A stretch of DNA of 64,000 nucleotides from Moniliophthora roreri. Lineage: Eukaryota; Basidiomycota; Agaricomycetes; Agaricales; Marasmiaceae. A model generated the notes under the pieces. It saw only the letters and a program-made list of their open reading frames with translations. It was not told the DNA's origin and ran no database searches. Of the stretch, positions 26,801 through 39,185 are shown piece after piece. The stretch covers positions 226,046 to 290,045 of the forward strand of contig LATX02000231.1 in assembly GCA_001466705.2 (NCBI GenBank). The letters are read 5' to 3'. The translations under genes were made by a program, and so were the position numbers. Numbering within the stretch: position 1 is the first letter of the stretch; each line of letters begins with the position of its first letter.

Positions 26801-29113
26801 ATGGACAGTTTTTGACGTTCCAAATGTATCTTCATCCTGATTACCCGGGATTTGTGAGTTGCTAAGTCATTCTCTTCGAATAGTTTACCTGACAGCAGGT
26901 ATAGGAGGCAGATCGTCAAAGTGCTGTTGGTAGTTGGCGCACTGAAACCTGAGGAAAATGTCCCCTTCGCATGAGGCCGCATGCTTCTGAGAAGAAAGGT
27001 ACGTACCAGCGAGTCTTTACCAGTTCGGGAACATCAGTTGGTGAAGCCAATCAAGCTACACAATAGAAGTCTTCATCAATATTTTCAGTAGCTGTCAATC
27101 CTGCTAGCACTTTGAGTGTCGAAGGTTACAATATTGAGTCAATTAGTATTATGACATACGTCTCTGTCATTTGCACCAGCAAACTAGGGACTTTGAAGCA
27201 TTGAGCTGCAAGAGGCCCGGAGTTTAAGATAACGACGAGGAATGTTTCTACTTGGCGTGGTGTTCGTAAGTAAGAGCACCAAGAGGTCGGAGCAATCGGA
27301 TGAAGTACTACGAGAGGAAACGAGATCCGAAGACGCCGAAGAGTTTGCGGCAGATGCGATCGCGGAATGATAAATCAAGAAAACCTTGAATAAACTCATT
27401 CAGAACCGATTTGCAGCTGTACTCAAGCTGTACCTTGAGCCGCACTTACTTCTTTGCGTCGTCAAAATGATTATTCAGCCGTCGAAATCCACATCGTACA
27501 CAAGGCCAAATACCTGAGCCTTCACTCCTACTCCCAAAGACCTAGCTTCACGATCAACTTTGTCGTTTCGGCACTCACTCTTATACAAGCAAGGTAAGGT
27601 AGTTGATCAGATGTTGATGAAAAATTTTCCCAGTCCCAGCTCGCTGTCAAGGCGATATCAGCAACATTTGCGAAAGGTTCTTGCTAACGAGATTCTCTTC
27701 GCACTTAGCATTTCGCATTGGCAGCCGTCGTCAACCAGCATACCATCTACGCCTTCAGTACTTCAACCAATCGTCCTATACAGCCAGATCTGGTTAGAAA
27801 TGCTGGAGAGATGAACAGGAATGGTGAGTTACGCTAACGAATGGCAGGCTTGGGAGATTCATGACACCCATAGGTACCTTTTCCACTACGGCAACATTAG
27901 TGTGCCTTCTGACGTTGAACACTGCATCTCGTACTATACCCGAAGGGACATTAATTTATTGTTGCTAGATTGAGGGAATTACGATGCGGAGAGCCAGAGA
28001 CCATAACTGGGTGGGGTGCGGGGTTACGATTACCAAAGACGTGGTCACTGAGGTGAATATTCTGCTTCTGATTTTTCCCTCGTTGAAGTTCGACCTACAT
28101 AGCACGAGAGTCTGATCCTTGTTCCCGGATCCGGTCATCGTCTTCGGGCACCAGAGCGCACGACTCGGATTTACGATTGTTTCTTACCCGTTACGCACTT
28201 CACTGCATCTACTGCACGCTCAGGGGTCCTTTCCAGTCCTCTGACATTCACATGCGAAACCAGCTCTCAACCCCAGATGCCCTTCCCGCCCACAGCAACG
28301 TCGAGAATGCTCCATCCACCATCCTCATCCACCATCCGCTCACTCCTTACAGGAGGACCACAGCTTCAGACCAAAAGAGCATCTGTGGTGCTATGATCTC
28401 CGTCCCAATGGTACAGATTACCCACTTGCGTCGTTTGATTCAGAAAAGCATCAAGCTTTGTGAACAGCCGGCTGTGGGGAGTATCCGTATGCACGCCTCT
28501 GGGACGTATGGTCGCGTCCACGGTGTATACAGCTCGGTCAGGAGGGCTCAGGGACACCCGTAAATGTTAGGCGTCCTGTTGACAGCTGTAGTGTCTGTAT
28601 CCCGGGAGAGAAGACCTCTGGAAAGCTCGCTACAGGCCATATACACTCGCACTTTGAGGTACACTGGTACACATGTCGAGCTGTGTTCGGCTTGAGTATG
28701 ACCGCGGCGGCATGAGTAAAGCTGTAGGTCCACAACGAGTTGACAATTGGACCGTGACACTCCGCCCTACTCGCGGTAGTGCGCCTGTACCGTATCCAGG
28801 AAACTGTAATTCCTCCTTTTTACCATGTGTCGGTTCTCCGCGAGCGGGTGAAGGTCTGTGGTCAACTCTTCTTGATATTGATGGACATTGAATCAAGTAG
28901 GCCTCTCAGGGTTTGTGTTATTGGTTCCAAATTCTCGTGGCGTGCTGTGGGGACAAGGGGGCTACAGGATATGCAGCGAAGCAAGTTTCAACATGGTTCA
29001 GCTATTTCGTCTGTTTTTCACAGCAAACAGCCACACCGTTTTAAAAACACAACGGTAGTTTCACCTTGGTTTTACTATCTCTGCTCTCGATTTCACCTTT
29101 CGCACCTTTCGAC
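26801..29113. other. Intergenic, no supported gene
   Basis: An ORF of 128 codons at 28177-28563 and several overlapping shorter ones have no recognisable domains or intron signals. Confidence 0.3.
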
Positions 29114-30099
29114 ATGGATGGGTACGACGGACTTTTATTCAGCCTCTCAATTCTAGCTAAGTCACTTTCCCAGATATTTTGATCCCAACAACGGAAACAG
29201 CCAAAGCGGTAATGCAGCGCCGTTTGATGAGAGTGAGCGCCTCTCTAGCAGAGTTACACGCCAAATTCCTTAATGTTATCTAGACTGTTCGTGTTCTCGG
29301 AACGGACCGCCATCTTGTCCCATTCACCATAAATATTATTATTCTTATGTGTAGGTCCTCGTATGTTATTGATGATGGGCTAACTGTGATACGTTCTCAG
29401 GGGAGTCCAATCCCAATCGCCTCCACTAGCACCCACGCCACCTCATCCGGGTCTATCGGTACAAACGAATGGATTCCTCCATTCAGGTCAAAGCCAGCCA
29501 CAATTCTCCAGCCCTACGAGCTCCATGACATCTCCATCGCCGAATTCAGCACTATTCTCGTATACTACTCCAGGCTATGTGAGTGCTGTTTACAGCAGTC
29601 ACCCGCCTATGTCGCCCTCGGCTTTTGGAACGACGCCGGGATGGTTCACGAATTACGGCGCGCAGGGCAGTTCTATTAACACGCATCCCTCCCGCTCGGT
29701 AGACGTCATTCCAATGAGCTCGGCGTTGTCTCCGTCTACTGCTCCAGGCTATAGTACTCAGGCAACTGCTGTGAACCACGGCGGTAGCATTTCCCATGCG
29801 GGAGGTGAACTGCCAAGCGTTCCTCCAAGCTCCTTGAGGTCTAGGAAATCCTGCGACGTGCCGGGTTGTAATAAGAGTTACACTGCTACGCATAACCTAC
29901 AATGTACGTCGTTTTTTTCTGTCTTGGTGTCATGACAGCCCTGACAATACTCATAGATCACAAACGTAGTCATGCGAACGTCAAGCCCTACAGCTGCTAT
30001 AACTGCGGAAACTCCTACCGATCTCAATCTGATCTCACTCGCCACCAGAGGAGAGGCAAGACTCCTTGCATCTCACCTGCCTCACCTAGCAGGAACTGA
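29114..30099 (+). CDS. Small two-finger zinc-finger protein (C2H2 + C2HC), copy 5
   Basis: Inferred exons 29114-29121, 29174-29232, 29406-29903 and 29957-30099 give 235 residues beginning MDGYFDPNNGNSQSG. The third exon requires an AG five bases downstream of another AG (29399-29400), so this acceptor is the weakest part of the model. Finger 1 is C-x4-C-x12-H-x3-H (CDVPGCNKSYTATHNLQ-Y-HKRSH), split by the family phase-1 intron. Finger 2 is CYNC...DLTRHQRRGKTPC, with a longer spacing before the final Cys. The last exon is 143 nt against 140 in the others. Most divergent member of the cluster. Confidence 0.65.
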
Positions 30100-30927
30100 A
30101 GACGTGTGCTATACCCTCCCCACTCAATTCTATAACGAGTCATTCTTTTTGGCGTCGAAAATTCTAGTTTTGTGGATTTTTGCTCCTCCCCTCCCCACGC
30201 ATGTGTACAAATCAAGTTTGTTGTATAGTTGTATAGTTATCAATCAACATGATCTTTCGATATACCTCGTATTTCTGATCAGAACTCTACCAGATGGAAT
30301 CGAACGAGATCAAATGAGGTTCTACAACAGCATGCTAGAATCTTCGCGCCCAAGGGGAAACGAGGGACGAGGGACGATGAAAAGTGCGTGTGGCTGCTAG
30401 GCGCCATGTGAAATTAAGAAACCACGCTCAATTTGCATCTTCTTGAAAACCTCGATGTCCAATCTCGTAGTAGGACACTAACTTGCATCAATCTGAATTG
30501 AAATCTTTACGGGTTCCAGCCCGCTGTCCGTCTGAAGACGATACCAGTTACGAGTCCTCGTATTTGTCCTGTATGAAGTTTTCTATGCCCAAGGGGTGTG
30601 CAAGACCTAAATTTACGGTTCGAGGAGGGGGATGGTAGTCTCCCCTAGGCAGACTTATACCCACCGTGACGATGCAAGGATGTACGTTGTTGTATGTGGC
30701 GTCTGCGAGTTAAGTGTCCCACGTTGCAGCGCTCGGCGGGCGCTTTCATATATTACTTCATATATCTCCTAATTTAGAAAGCCGCGCGGCATAGCCACAT
30801 CTTGACAGAATATCGTCTGACTCTCATCTCAGTTCACCGATGCCAGTTGGCCACCAGAAAGGTCGAAATGAGGTATATATGTGTACTAAGCAATTTGTAA
30901 GTAGAGTTAGTACACAACGAAACCTCT
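30100..30927. other. Intergenic, no gene recognised
   Basis: Follows the stop of the zinc-finger gene; no motif or exon chain seen. Confidence 0.35.
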
Positions 30928-32021
30928 TTAGCTCCCATGTTCGTTCAATGGCTTGCTGGAAATCAGGTTTTCTGCCACCTTTGTCAACTTCCCAACCTCC
31001 TTATAGATCTGGTTTCCTGCAATGTGAACGACCCAGTTGAAAGGCTGTGGATTCGCGTAACGAATATCGGCTGGGAGTCGCTCGGGATGGAAGTCTGTTC
31101 GCACCTCATTCGACTGATAGCTGGGCTGGCTGTAGCAATGTATTCGCGCGTTCTCCGTGATGTGAACCGGCTCTTGACGCGAAGGTTTCCCTGCAAGAAC
31201 TGCTGAAGGTGTATTCGGTGGGTCTGGCCAACATTGGTGTCGTCTCGTGGTATTTGCTTGGTGAACGCTGTGATAAATTGAGGCACTGTGTCGAATATAT
31301 CGGCGTCCCTTCTCGACTCTCTGACGCTCGCTAAGTACCTTTGCTGGTTGGGACAGCGATTCATCCGTGAATACCTCTATATCGTCATCAGAGGATGATA
31401 ACGAGGCTACAGGTTGCGTCACAGGCATATTCCGAGTTTCTATCGGTGATTCTGGTAGTGTATTGAATGACGTGGCACTGGCAGACGGTGTCTTGTATAT
31501 CAGAATGGGGTTTTCGCTGAACGAAGGGGTATCCCATCAACCATCACCAATCCTTCCACATCTCAGACTTCAACATCCCTGTGTAGTGTCTCGGCCTCTC
31601 CTCCCATGAATTGAACAGCACTAGACGTGGGAGTGATAGTGTGGGAGGTGTATAAGTCCGGGACGTAATTGGAGTGGCAAGGGGATCCTGGGTCAATAAA
31701 TCAGCCAAAGATGTCGGAGACGGCGCAATAGGAATCTCTGGGGGCGGTCTTGTAGAGACGTTGCGAGTAACAGGCCGGCCACGTTATCCTCGAGACTGGG
31801 TCATGCTTGTGTTGCTGAATGGAACTTAGCGGCGTCAAATGTGGGACATGAGGGACTGAAGGACCAGTATTTCTCGTAACTCTTCGTCCTCGGTCTCTTA
31901 TTTGGGGAGCTGTTGGTGTAATGGCTGAAAAGCTGTCAGATGGGACGGACGATGAGGAATTTAACGGACTGAAGGAACTCGGTAGCGTATTTCGACGCTG
32001 TGTGGTATCTGAGGGGTTCAT
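30928..32021 (-). pseudogene. Broken hypothetical gene, Ser/Pro/Thr-rich
   Basis: Three coding-like stretches follow each other on the minus strand. They are 32021 to about 31785 (MNPSDTTQRRNTLPSSFSPL...), about 31770-31500 (motifs PPPEIPIAPSPTS and TPITSRTYTPPT) and 31500-30928 (ESPIETRN, SSSDDDIEVFTDE, ending SKPLNEHGS). They lie in different frames. Between the first two there is a frame change near 31780, with no good splice pair visible. RGRRVTRNTGPSVP in the first part and RGRPVTRNVSTRPP in the second look like an internal repeat. No family recognised. A spliced gene with unrecognised introns is the alternative. Confidence 0.45.
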
Positions 32022-32152
32022 AGCACTTGGTAACGGGTTTTAGGAAAAGAATTGCATTAGTATGTGGCGAAATACTAGGGACGTTCACGGTGAAGTAGCT
32101 ACTGAGCTACTGAGGGCTACTGCGCCTTACTGCGCCTCATGTAAATTACCTA

Positions 32153-34260
32153 GTGCTGTCACGCTGTGATTCCCAAATTAAGAACAATAATTTCTTCTTC
32201 CCGGCGCTCATCATGCCTTCGACTACATATCGGCAGGAGATTATTGAAGCATACCAGCTCTTCATGCTCATCCGCCTTGTAACTCCCTATCTATACCGAC
32301 TCCAAGCCCCAGATCCAGAACTGGAATGGCAGCTATTACTTGCTGATTTACGAACCCTTCTCCACCTTCACACCACTCGTGTCCTTCGTCCTGGGTCTCC
32401 TGTTCCTAAAGTATCCCAATTTCGGCTCCTCCAGGAGTATGCTGCAGACCCTTGCCATCATTCCCAGTTTGAGGACATGGTTCGGGTCTCTCCATATGTT
32501 TTCAACTTCATCCTTAATATGATCTCTGATCATGTCATTTTTACCAACAACTACAAACCAGTTGCAAGCACCAATCAAGCTCCAGTTAGCTATTACTCTT
32601 TATTGCCTTGAACATTATGGGAACAGTGCTGATGTTTGGGGTGTTGCTTGCATGTTTGGGTGCTCAGAGGGACTTGTGGCCAAAGCAACTGATCGTTGCT
32701 TTGAGGCAATTGNGGCAGTGATTGGGATCATGTAGCAGCATGTTGATGGATTACCATTTGCATTATCCTTCATAATCTTGTTATTGATGTTGAAGGTGGC
32801 ACCTCAGGAGAAGTTTTCAAGGCAGTATATGATTGGGAGCTTCTTCTGAGGATGACATATAGGTGACTCAAGAAGATCATCATCCTTACTGTCTGAATCC
32901 TGAAGCTTTCACATATGCTTCTTCATCCATAGAGTATCAATAAAGCCTTTCTCATACTCCCACTGCAATGCCCTCCACTCTTCAAGTCATAACTGTCCAC
33001 ACTGGAGCCTGAGCTGAGCAGCTTCATTCCAAAGTTGCTGAACAGCATGTTTGTGAGCAAACTCCATTCCCTCTCTACACCAGAACATATAAGTATATTT
33101 TCTTAAAGATACTAATGATCCTCACCATGCAATAGCAAGTAGCTCATCCCTTGGATCTGACTTTGACTGAGGCTTTCAAATTGTGAATTGGTTTGCTTTC
33201 TGTGCCAAACCAGACACTGGACCACTGGAGGCAGCATGCAACACTGATTTTGGAACTGGTGTCTCAAGCAATGCATCATTATCCTTCTCAAGTGGCAGCT
33301 GGACAGAATCCTGCTGACTAGCAGTCTGACAAGTATTGGCCTCCATTCAAAATATGAGTCTGAGAAGAGTAAAGTTGAATACATGACTTACATCTTCTTC
33401 AATTAGTGCAGGATCAATTACACCATTGAACTTGTGTGGTGTTGGAAATACAAAGGTGGATTGACCAGGCCCAGAAGCTTGTGCATATTGAGAATGTGAG
33501 GAGCCATCAGGTTGTGGGCTGTTTGATGATGGCCTAGAGACAGGACAGTTGACAACATGGGAGCAGCCATTGGGACCCACACCTGTTGTTGTGACTGGGG
33601 GTATGGTACCAATACGAGTGGCCCAGAGATTGTGGCAGCATGGAAAGAAGGGCCAGTCATTAGTAATTTTATTCCAAAGGTTTTGGGCAAGCTTGCAAGT
33701 GTCATGATCAGGCCCTGTGCTTGGGACAAACAATGGGACATCTTTCTTGAGCCCACCACCTGTCTCTTTGAGTCCTTCAGCCTTTTTCCAGTAAGTAGTT
33801 TGCAAGCTAATGGTGTCATGTCAACCTTGGATAACTATGGCCAAAAAAGGTGTACGCACTTGGAAATTTTGCTCCTGATCCTTGAAATCATGCTCTTGGA
33901 ATCTGTCATGTACATTTCTGGAAACATCTCCTTGGCAATTTCACCATACATGCAATTCTTCAAAGCCCCATCCGTTTTCTGCAAGCATGGGAGAAGTTAC
34001 CAAAAATGACAGTAAGCATGGAACAGAGAACACACCACCAGTTCCTCATTACTATCTTTGGTTCCAATAATCTTTTTCTAAATGTATGGGTGCTCAATAA
34101 TGGTGAGAAGTTGATGAATAAGTTCATTGGTCCAATTGATAGGCAGGAGAGCAGGATGAGCCTTGCAGTTACTTGCTGGCTTCACATAAGCTGGTGTGTC
34201 ACTATCATTCTTCTTCTTGCAATGACCCATAGGCTGAATGTGTGAGAGAGCCCAGAACTT
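32153..34260. mobile_element. PIF/Harbinger-like DNA transposon, degraded and gapped
   Basis: On the plus strand, 32213-32711 encodes in two adjacent frames the N-terminal part of a Harbinger-type transposase: YRQEIIEAYQLFMLIRL, then LQLAITLYCLEHYGNSADVW and GCSEGLVAKATDRCFEAI. A frame change lies near 32565. The frame ends at a single N (32712), beyond which the sequence is unrelated, so the catalytic part is missing. On the minus strand, about 34223-33347 encodes pieces of a second protein (MGHCKKKNDSDTP, NWTNELIHQLLTIIE, GEIAKEMFPEMYMTDSKSMI, YWKKAEGLKETGGGL). These fit the Myb/SANT-like DNA-binding partner that accompanies Harbinger transposases. Terminal inverted repeats were not found. 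Confidence 0.6.
32712..32712. other. Single N (unresolved base or gap)
   Basis: Lies inside the transposase frame; coding similarity stops here. It probably stands for a gap of unknown size rather than one unknown base. Confidence 0.6.
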
Positions 34261-34796
34261 GAAGGTGTCAATACAGCATCATGGAAGAGACTCATGTTAC
34301 TCGTGTTACTATTCTGTGACTAGTATGTGACTCTGGTGTGACTAAAGTACAGTTGTTTCGTGTAATCGGAAGTCATCGAGTCATCGATGAAGTGACACTT
34401 ACAGGGTAGTGGTGTGTTTAATGTATATATTTACTCTACAGTGGCTATGACATACTCACTGGAATGTATAGTAAAAAGTTTAATCCTGTTTAATTCTGTT
34501 TAGGAATTTTTTGGTATAGCCTGGGTATGATTAGAAAAGTTCATACATTATCAGTTGTGTTGGAGAGTTGGTGAATTAGAGACAGATGGGAATTAGATAG
34601 CAGAAGTATAAGAATATACAATTGGAGAGGTGATGGAGCTGGAAAGGTTGGAAATTGGAACAGAATTGGAAGAAAGCTGGAAGAGGAAAGAATCAGTGGA
34701 GAGGTCAATAATTGGAATGAAGCACAATGGGCAGGGTATACCAAAGACCATTCCAATGGCTGCCTTGCTGTGGGAGGTAAGTGGAATAATTGTAAC
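34261..34796. other. No gene recognised
   Basis: AT-rich stretch between the transposon remnant and the kinase-fold fragment, including short TGTGACT-rich sequence at 34290-34340. No gene supported. Confidence 0.3.
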
Positions 34797-35080
34797 GGTA
34801 CTCACTGGCTTAGCCACAAATCATTCCAAAGGACCTACACCCTCTGTTGGACCTTCTGCCCAGGGACATAATTGTCAAGGGATTGACCATCACTGGTATT
34901 GTTGATTGGGCGACGGGTGGGTTTTATCCAGTGAATTGGGAGTACTGTCAAATGCACGACCCTCATTGGAGTACTTCAGGGTGGGATTACGTTTTAGGGC
35001 GTGTATACCCAGGAGAGAAAAGGATTTCAAAGATTCAAGCGATCAGGAATCTCATGACATGGTGGCGATATTTATTTTGA
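34797..35080 (+). pseudogene. Fragment of an aminoglycoside-phosphotransferase (APH)-family protein
   Basis: The frame ending at the TGA at 35078-35080 encodes DLLPRDIIVKGLTITGIVDW and then GGFYPVNWEYC...DPHWSTSGWDYVL. This matches the C-terminal lobe of fungal APH-fold kinases: the catalytic-loop D..P.NI.V, then ITGI(I/V)DWE/A (metal-binding Asp), then the WEYC motif. The catalytic-loop His-Gly/Arg-Asp region is degraded and the whole N-lobe is absent, so it is a remnant. The relic epoxide hydrolase begins 30 bp downstream. Confidence 0.6.
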
Positions 35081-35113
35081 GCAAATGCCGGCTTGTCGTG
35101 TGAGATTAAAAAA

Positions 35114-35600
35114 GTGGAGATTCAGGTTTTGGCGTAGGTTCCATCTCACCTGTGGCATCAGCTCCGATGAAGGTATGTTTTCGTCCCTTCAGTTGGCGCA
35201 TGAACTAATATGACGATGTCAGTTTTGACTTGAATATTCGTATACTGGTTTTCGCAATTGGGACCAGCACCTTCAACAAGAGTGTCCTATGAGGTTGCTG
35301 ATTCAGGCGGGTTTGAAATCGTCCCAACGCCTCCAATTCCAGTTGGATATATTCATTCTCACTGAAAGAGATCATGATAGGCTCAAAGTTGTACGTGGTC
35401 TTGCCCACTCAAGTGGCATGCTCCTTCTGACTACGACCTTATATAGTTGATGGTACACTGACAAACATATTGTTCTCATTTTGATTCATGAACGTGGTAG
35501 GCATTTTGCTGCACATGACCAGCTAGTTGGATTGGTTGGAGATTTGAGGAAGACGTTTGAGAAAGGCAGACCAGCGTGTGGAGTTGTTCCTTGAAAAGGT
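35114..35600 (+). pseudogene. Relic epoxide hydrolase, module A
   Basis: Truncated and mutated copy of the hydrolases at 39.7 and 47.5 kb. It starts abruptly at the nucleophile exon, where the GGDWG motif has become SGDSG. It continues through segments matching [20 protein letters not shown] and GRHFAAHDQ, and ends near VVP. Frameshifts and stops interrupt it and the 5' two thirds are missing. It lies convergent to the membrane-protein gene of module A, the same arrangement as in modules B and C, so A appears to be the oldest copy. Confidence 0.75.
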
Positions 35601-35815
35601 GTAACTCAGTCGCCCAAACTGTACAATACCCAGAAGACCAGATATATATCGGTACGCTCGTGTACAAGTACATTTATCTTCTACTGGACCTATCCTTTAC
35701 ATCCCATGAGCATACTGTATCAATTCAACACAGTGCTGTCGAGTATCCTCGAGCTGAAAGCAAAGTACAGATAAATAACCCGAAAATGTAACTGCGATCT
35801 ACGCGTACCAAAGAG

Positions 35816-37410
35816 TCATCCGACATGGGGGATGAATGTAGTCCATTGCGGAGTTTTATACGCGCCGTTAGGCAACTCTCGCAATGCCATCAACGCCAGG
35901 ACAATAAGCCATACTCGGGCGACTATATAAGTTATCGCCAACAACAGGATAGACAACACGACAATGGCTGAAAGCAGCTTGGCGAACCATTTAGGCCAAT
36001 CTTCGAGAAAAGCCGCTATAGCATTGCGATGGGTGACACTGAGGTGTACAACCCCAAGCACAACCGGTAGAAAAGTCACCATTAGGGAGAGGATCTGCCA
36101 CTGGAGCCGCTCCGCTTCCGAAAGAAAGTGAAAGGACCACCCAATGCAATGAAGAGCTCCGAATCCAACTGCAATGGAATAGCATGCAGCATACATTCTG
36201 ACTGGATCCTTTGCAAGCCTTGAGGAGAAGGGATTTCCGGCATCGTCCATGTTCTGACCAACCAGCATCCTGTTGAACTTGGTAAGCAGCGACAGGAGTG
36301 GCCAGAGGAGAAAGGTGACGACGCGAGGGAGTGGGAAATTTCTGCACGTGTTGTCAAAATTGGATCGAATGGACGCTATGATCGCAGCGCACGCCGACAT
36401 CTGCACATTCGGAGAACGTGGTGCCGCAGCTTTGGATGGAGGTGAAGCACGGTGCGTGACTCGGACCGGGTAGCGAACACGTAAGGGTTTGTTCCACCAC
36501 AGGAAGTATACAATGAAATTGAGTAACGCGAAGGCCATTGTGATGATCTCGAGCTCGGTGACAGTGAGTCCCTGTATTGCACGGGCAATGCATTGCAGGA
36601 TGAACCAGGTAGTCTGGATGAGGGCGATTCCTTTCGTAAGGGCATCTGCGTGGCTTCTATCTTGAATCTCAGCTTCTGTGAGCTTTATGAAATCATTATC
36701 GAGCAGAAACTCCAAGAGGCATGAATATGATTGGCCCTATTCAGGAGTTTTGGCATCAGTCAGAGTGAAGAGATGTTTGCAGAAGTCCAAAGGCATACAC
36801 TATGCGAGACATTAGAATCTTGAGGATCATCGGCCGTTTTATGTCCTCGCCCAGTAGCCGCTATTTCTTCCATTATGCGACGGTCTTGTCCCGCACCTGG
36901 GGTTTTATTCCAGTCTTCCCAAAGGAAAAAGAGGAACTCGTCGCCGTCGTACAGCGCAAAACCTCCCATGAGCACAAAGAATGCATGCGTCATTCCCCAG
37001 TGATACTCTTAGTAGCCAGTGAGCATTGTAAACAAAACCAATCTCAGAAACCAGCGGCACTTACTCTTAAATTGCTTCGCTATTTTGCGAGCCGAAAACC
37101 ACTGCCGCATTGACCAGAGGACGATGAGCTCCGGAGCAATGAGTGCCATGAACATGGTGATGCCGTTTTTCATAACAACGACAGCCGGATGTTCACCGTA
37201 CTTGGGCACATTCGGGTGAATTGAGACCCATGTACTGATGAAAACGACTGACCAACAACTCCATACGACATTGGTAAGGGTGCGACAGTAATGGAAATCG
37301 TCACATTCAGCAGAAACGTTATGGTCTGGAATGGGTGCACGCAACGAGGGGAGGGTAGCGGAGGGGCTGTCGGAAAGTACGGGACGAGCGAGAGCATACA
37401 AGAAAAGCAT
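35816..37410 (-). CDS. Uncharacterised multi-pass membrane protein, module A (intact)
   Basis: Three exons (37065-37410, 36799-37007, 35816-36736) give 491 residues with an open frame. Features in order: N-terminal hydrophobic segment; C-DD...CRT.TNVVWSC (about residues 37-52); TWVSIHPNVP; ALIAPELIVLWSMRQWF; WGMTHAFFVLMGGFALYDG; then in exon 3 DRSHADALTKGIALIQTTWF, ILQCIARAIQGLTVTELEI, several membrane helices, and RLQW.....TFLPVVLG. I know this pattern from a large fungal family of unnamed integral membrane proteins; no function is established. It is the only fully intact long copy of three in this window and faces the hydrolase relic tail to tail. Confidence 0.8.
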
Positions 37411-38166
37411 TGCTGGGACGTGTCGACAGCCTGTACTACTCCTGGGATATTTGGCATATAGGATAAACGAAGGAAGGGTTTTACATGGTAAGGCTCAACA
37501 TGCTGGCGCCTTGACTGCAGGACACATGGGATTTTGACAAGTGAAATGCACGAGGAGGCGGCATGCATTCCAAACATTCGAAAATGAGCGATTAGCGAAA
37601 GGCAGCACATTTAATAGACTTGGCTTACATGGCCGTTCATGCATCTGAAGGCACCTATAGTGCCCGACGGGCTTGATGTAGTCTTGTGATACTTCCCGGT
37701 TAGGAACTGCGAGCGTTTTTTTTTTTTGTAATGGCTAATCAATCGGGTCTCTCTATCCCCGATCTACCCTCATTATACCGGTACATGTGGAGACAATGCT
37801 TGAAGGGTAAGAGGAGGCGTAGGAAGTTGGGAGCTGGGAAATGGACGGCTCGGACGGAGTATTTGGTTGCGCGAGGAGCGCGAGTTGTCAGGTGGGAAAA
37901 TGGGTCTGCTGAAGGCATAAGTGAAGAAAAATGGATAATGATGAACTCCTATTCTCGGGCTGGTACGGGTATGAACTGTGAGATATGAGGATTGGCATCG
38001 GGAGTATTCGGCCAATTTCTCCTCTTGGACTTGATAGAAGATTCTGAAGTATCCTTCGGCGTTGGATAGGATGATATTTAGGATGTATTGGGCAATATAC
38101 GCTGTACACTGCTCGCGGTTGATGCGGAAGAAGGCAGGGAACAACCAATTACCTAATAAAATTTTC
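37411..38166. other. Spacer between modules A and B
   Basis: Probably holds the promoter of the module A membrane-protein gene. A plus-strand ORF at 37731-37988 and minus-strand ORFs lack motifs. Confidence 0.3.
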
Positions 38167-38533
38167 TCTCCGACTCCGAGTTACAGTACGTCGCGCAGTG
38201 CACTTTATGAACCTCGAGTCATCGTGGGTGCGACTTGAAACTGCGTGAATTCTAGTGCGTTTCTTCGTTAACGATAGTCTAGTAATCCTTTTCGCTGACC
38301 TGTGTTCTCAGAGTACTCGTAAAGATTATGAACGCACATTACTGCAATAACAGTCAGGTATACATCAGAAGGAAACGGTGCACTCTTCAATGAGAGACGT
38401 GATCTGGGGGACTAGAAGAGGTGATGAAATTTTATACATGGTGGGGTGATGGGATTGGTTAAAGTGCGTTTTCTAATGGTGTCTTGGCCGAATTGGATCA
38501 TCTCATCATCGTATGTCAGCAGCTGCGTTCGCC

Positions 38534-38575
38534 AACATAGCCTACGTGAAAAGCGATGTTGGAGAACGGACGGGT
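38534..38575. other. Non-reversed complement block 1 (42 nt) in module B
   Basis: Read left to right, 40 of 42 bases are the complement of bases 46863-46904 in module C, with ordinary same-strand identity resuming on both sides. Module D (63.84-63.89 kb) agrees with module C. Two mismatches are the level expected from B/C divergence. Confidence 0.85.
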
Positions 38576-38598
38576 CGACACTCATTCCCAAGAATTGC

Positions 38599-39185
38599 CA
38601 TTTGTCAGTCCTGGTCAGCACTCGATTGCGGGAAAATACTCCTTTAACATATCTGGACTATCGCAGCACCTTTATCCAGGCTCCATATCTAGGCATCTGG
38701 ATCATAAAGCCGCTTCGCCAGGCAGGGTTTCAAACCGATTTCCTGTATCAACATTTCTGATATACTCCCCCAGGTTAACAAAAGCCCTGGTAACTTTCAT
38801 AATACTCCACGATGCGCCACCTTACCAAAAATAACCGGAAATATCGGTGATGTCTTCCCTACACACACTAACCAGGCTATCGACTGGTTTCAATATGGTT
38901 GAAGATAGTTCTCACGAGGCGAGTCCAGCTGGTGTCGAGAGGTCTTAGGAAGGTGTTTACCAAGTGGTACGATGTAAAGAGTTGTACAAAAACAATCTAC
39001 GCGACGCGCCTGATTGGCACTCGGGCCAACATTCTCGGTAAGGTGGAGTACCACATATTACATCGACTGCGACAAGCTCTTACAGACCCTTCCTTCTCGT
39101 TCCTCGCCTACGTAATATCTATTCGAAAGCACAACCGATAGCTGATAGTTCGTTTACTGAGTTCTTTCAGTATTCGGGGAAGTGC
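38599..39185. other. Extra ~588-bp segment in module B
   Basis: Absent from modules C and D, where AAGAATTGCC runs directly into GCCTGCGGCGG. A degenerate second copy of the left junction (TATTCGGGGAAGTGCTGCC) sits at the right junction, so an insertion with duplicated target or an unequal exchange is possible. No coding motif recognised. Confidence 0.6.
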
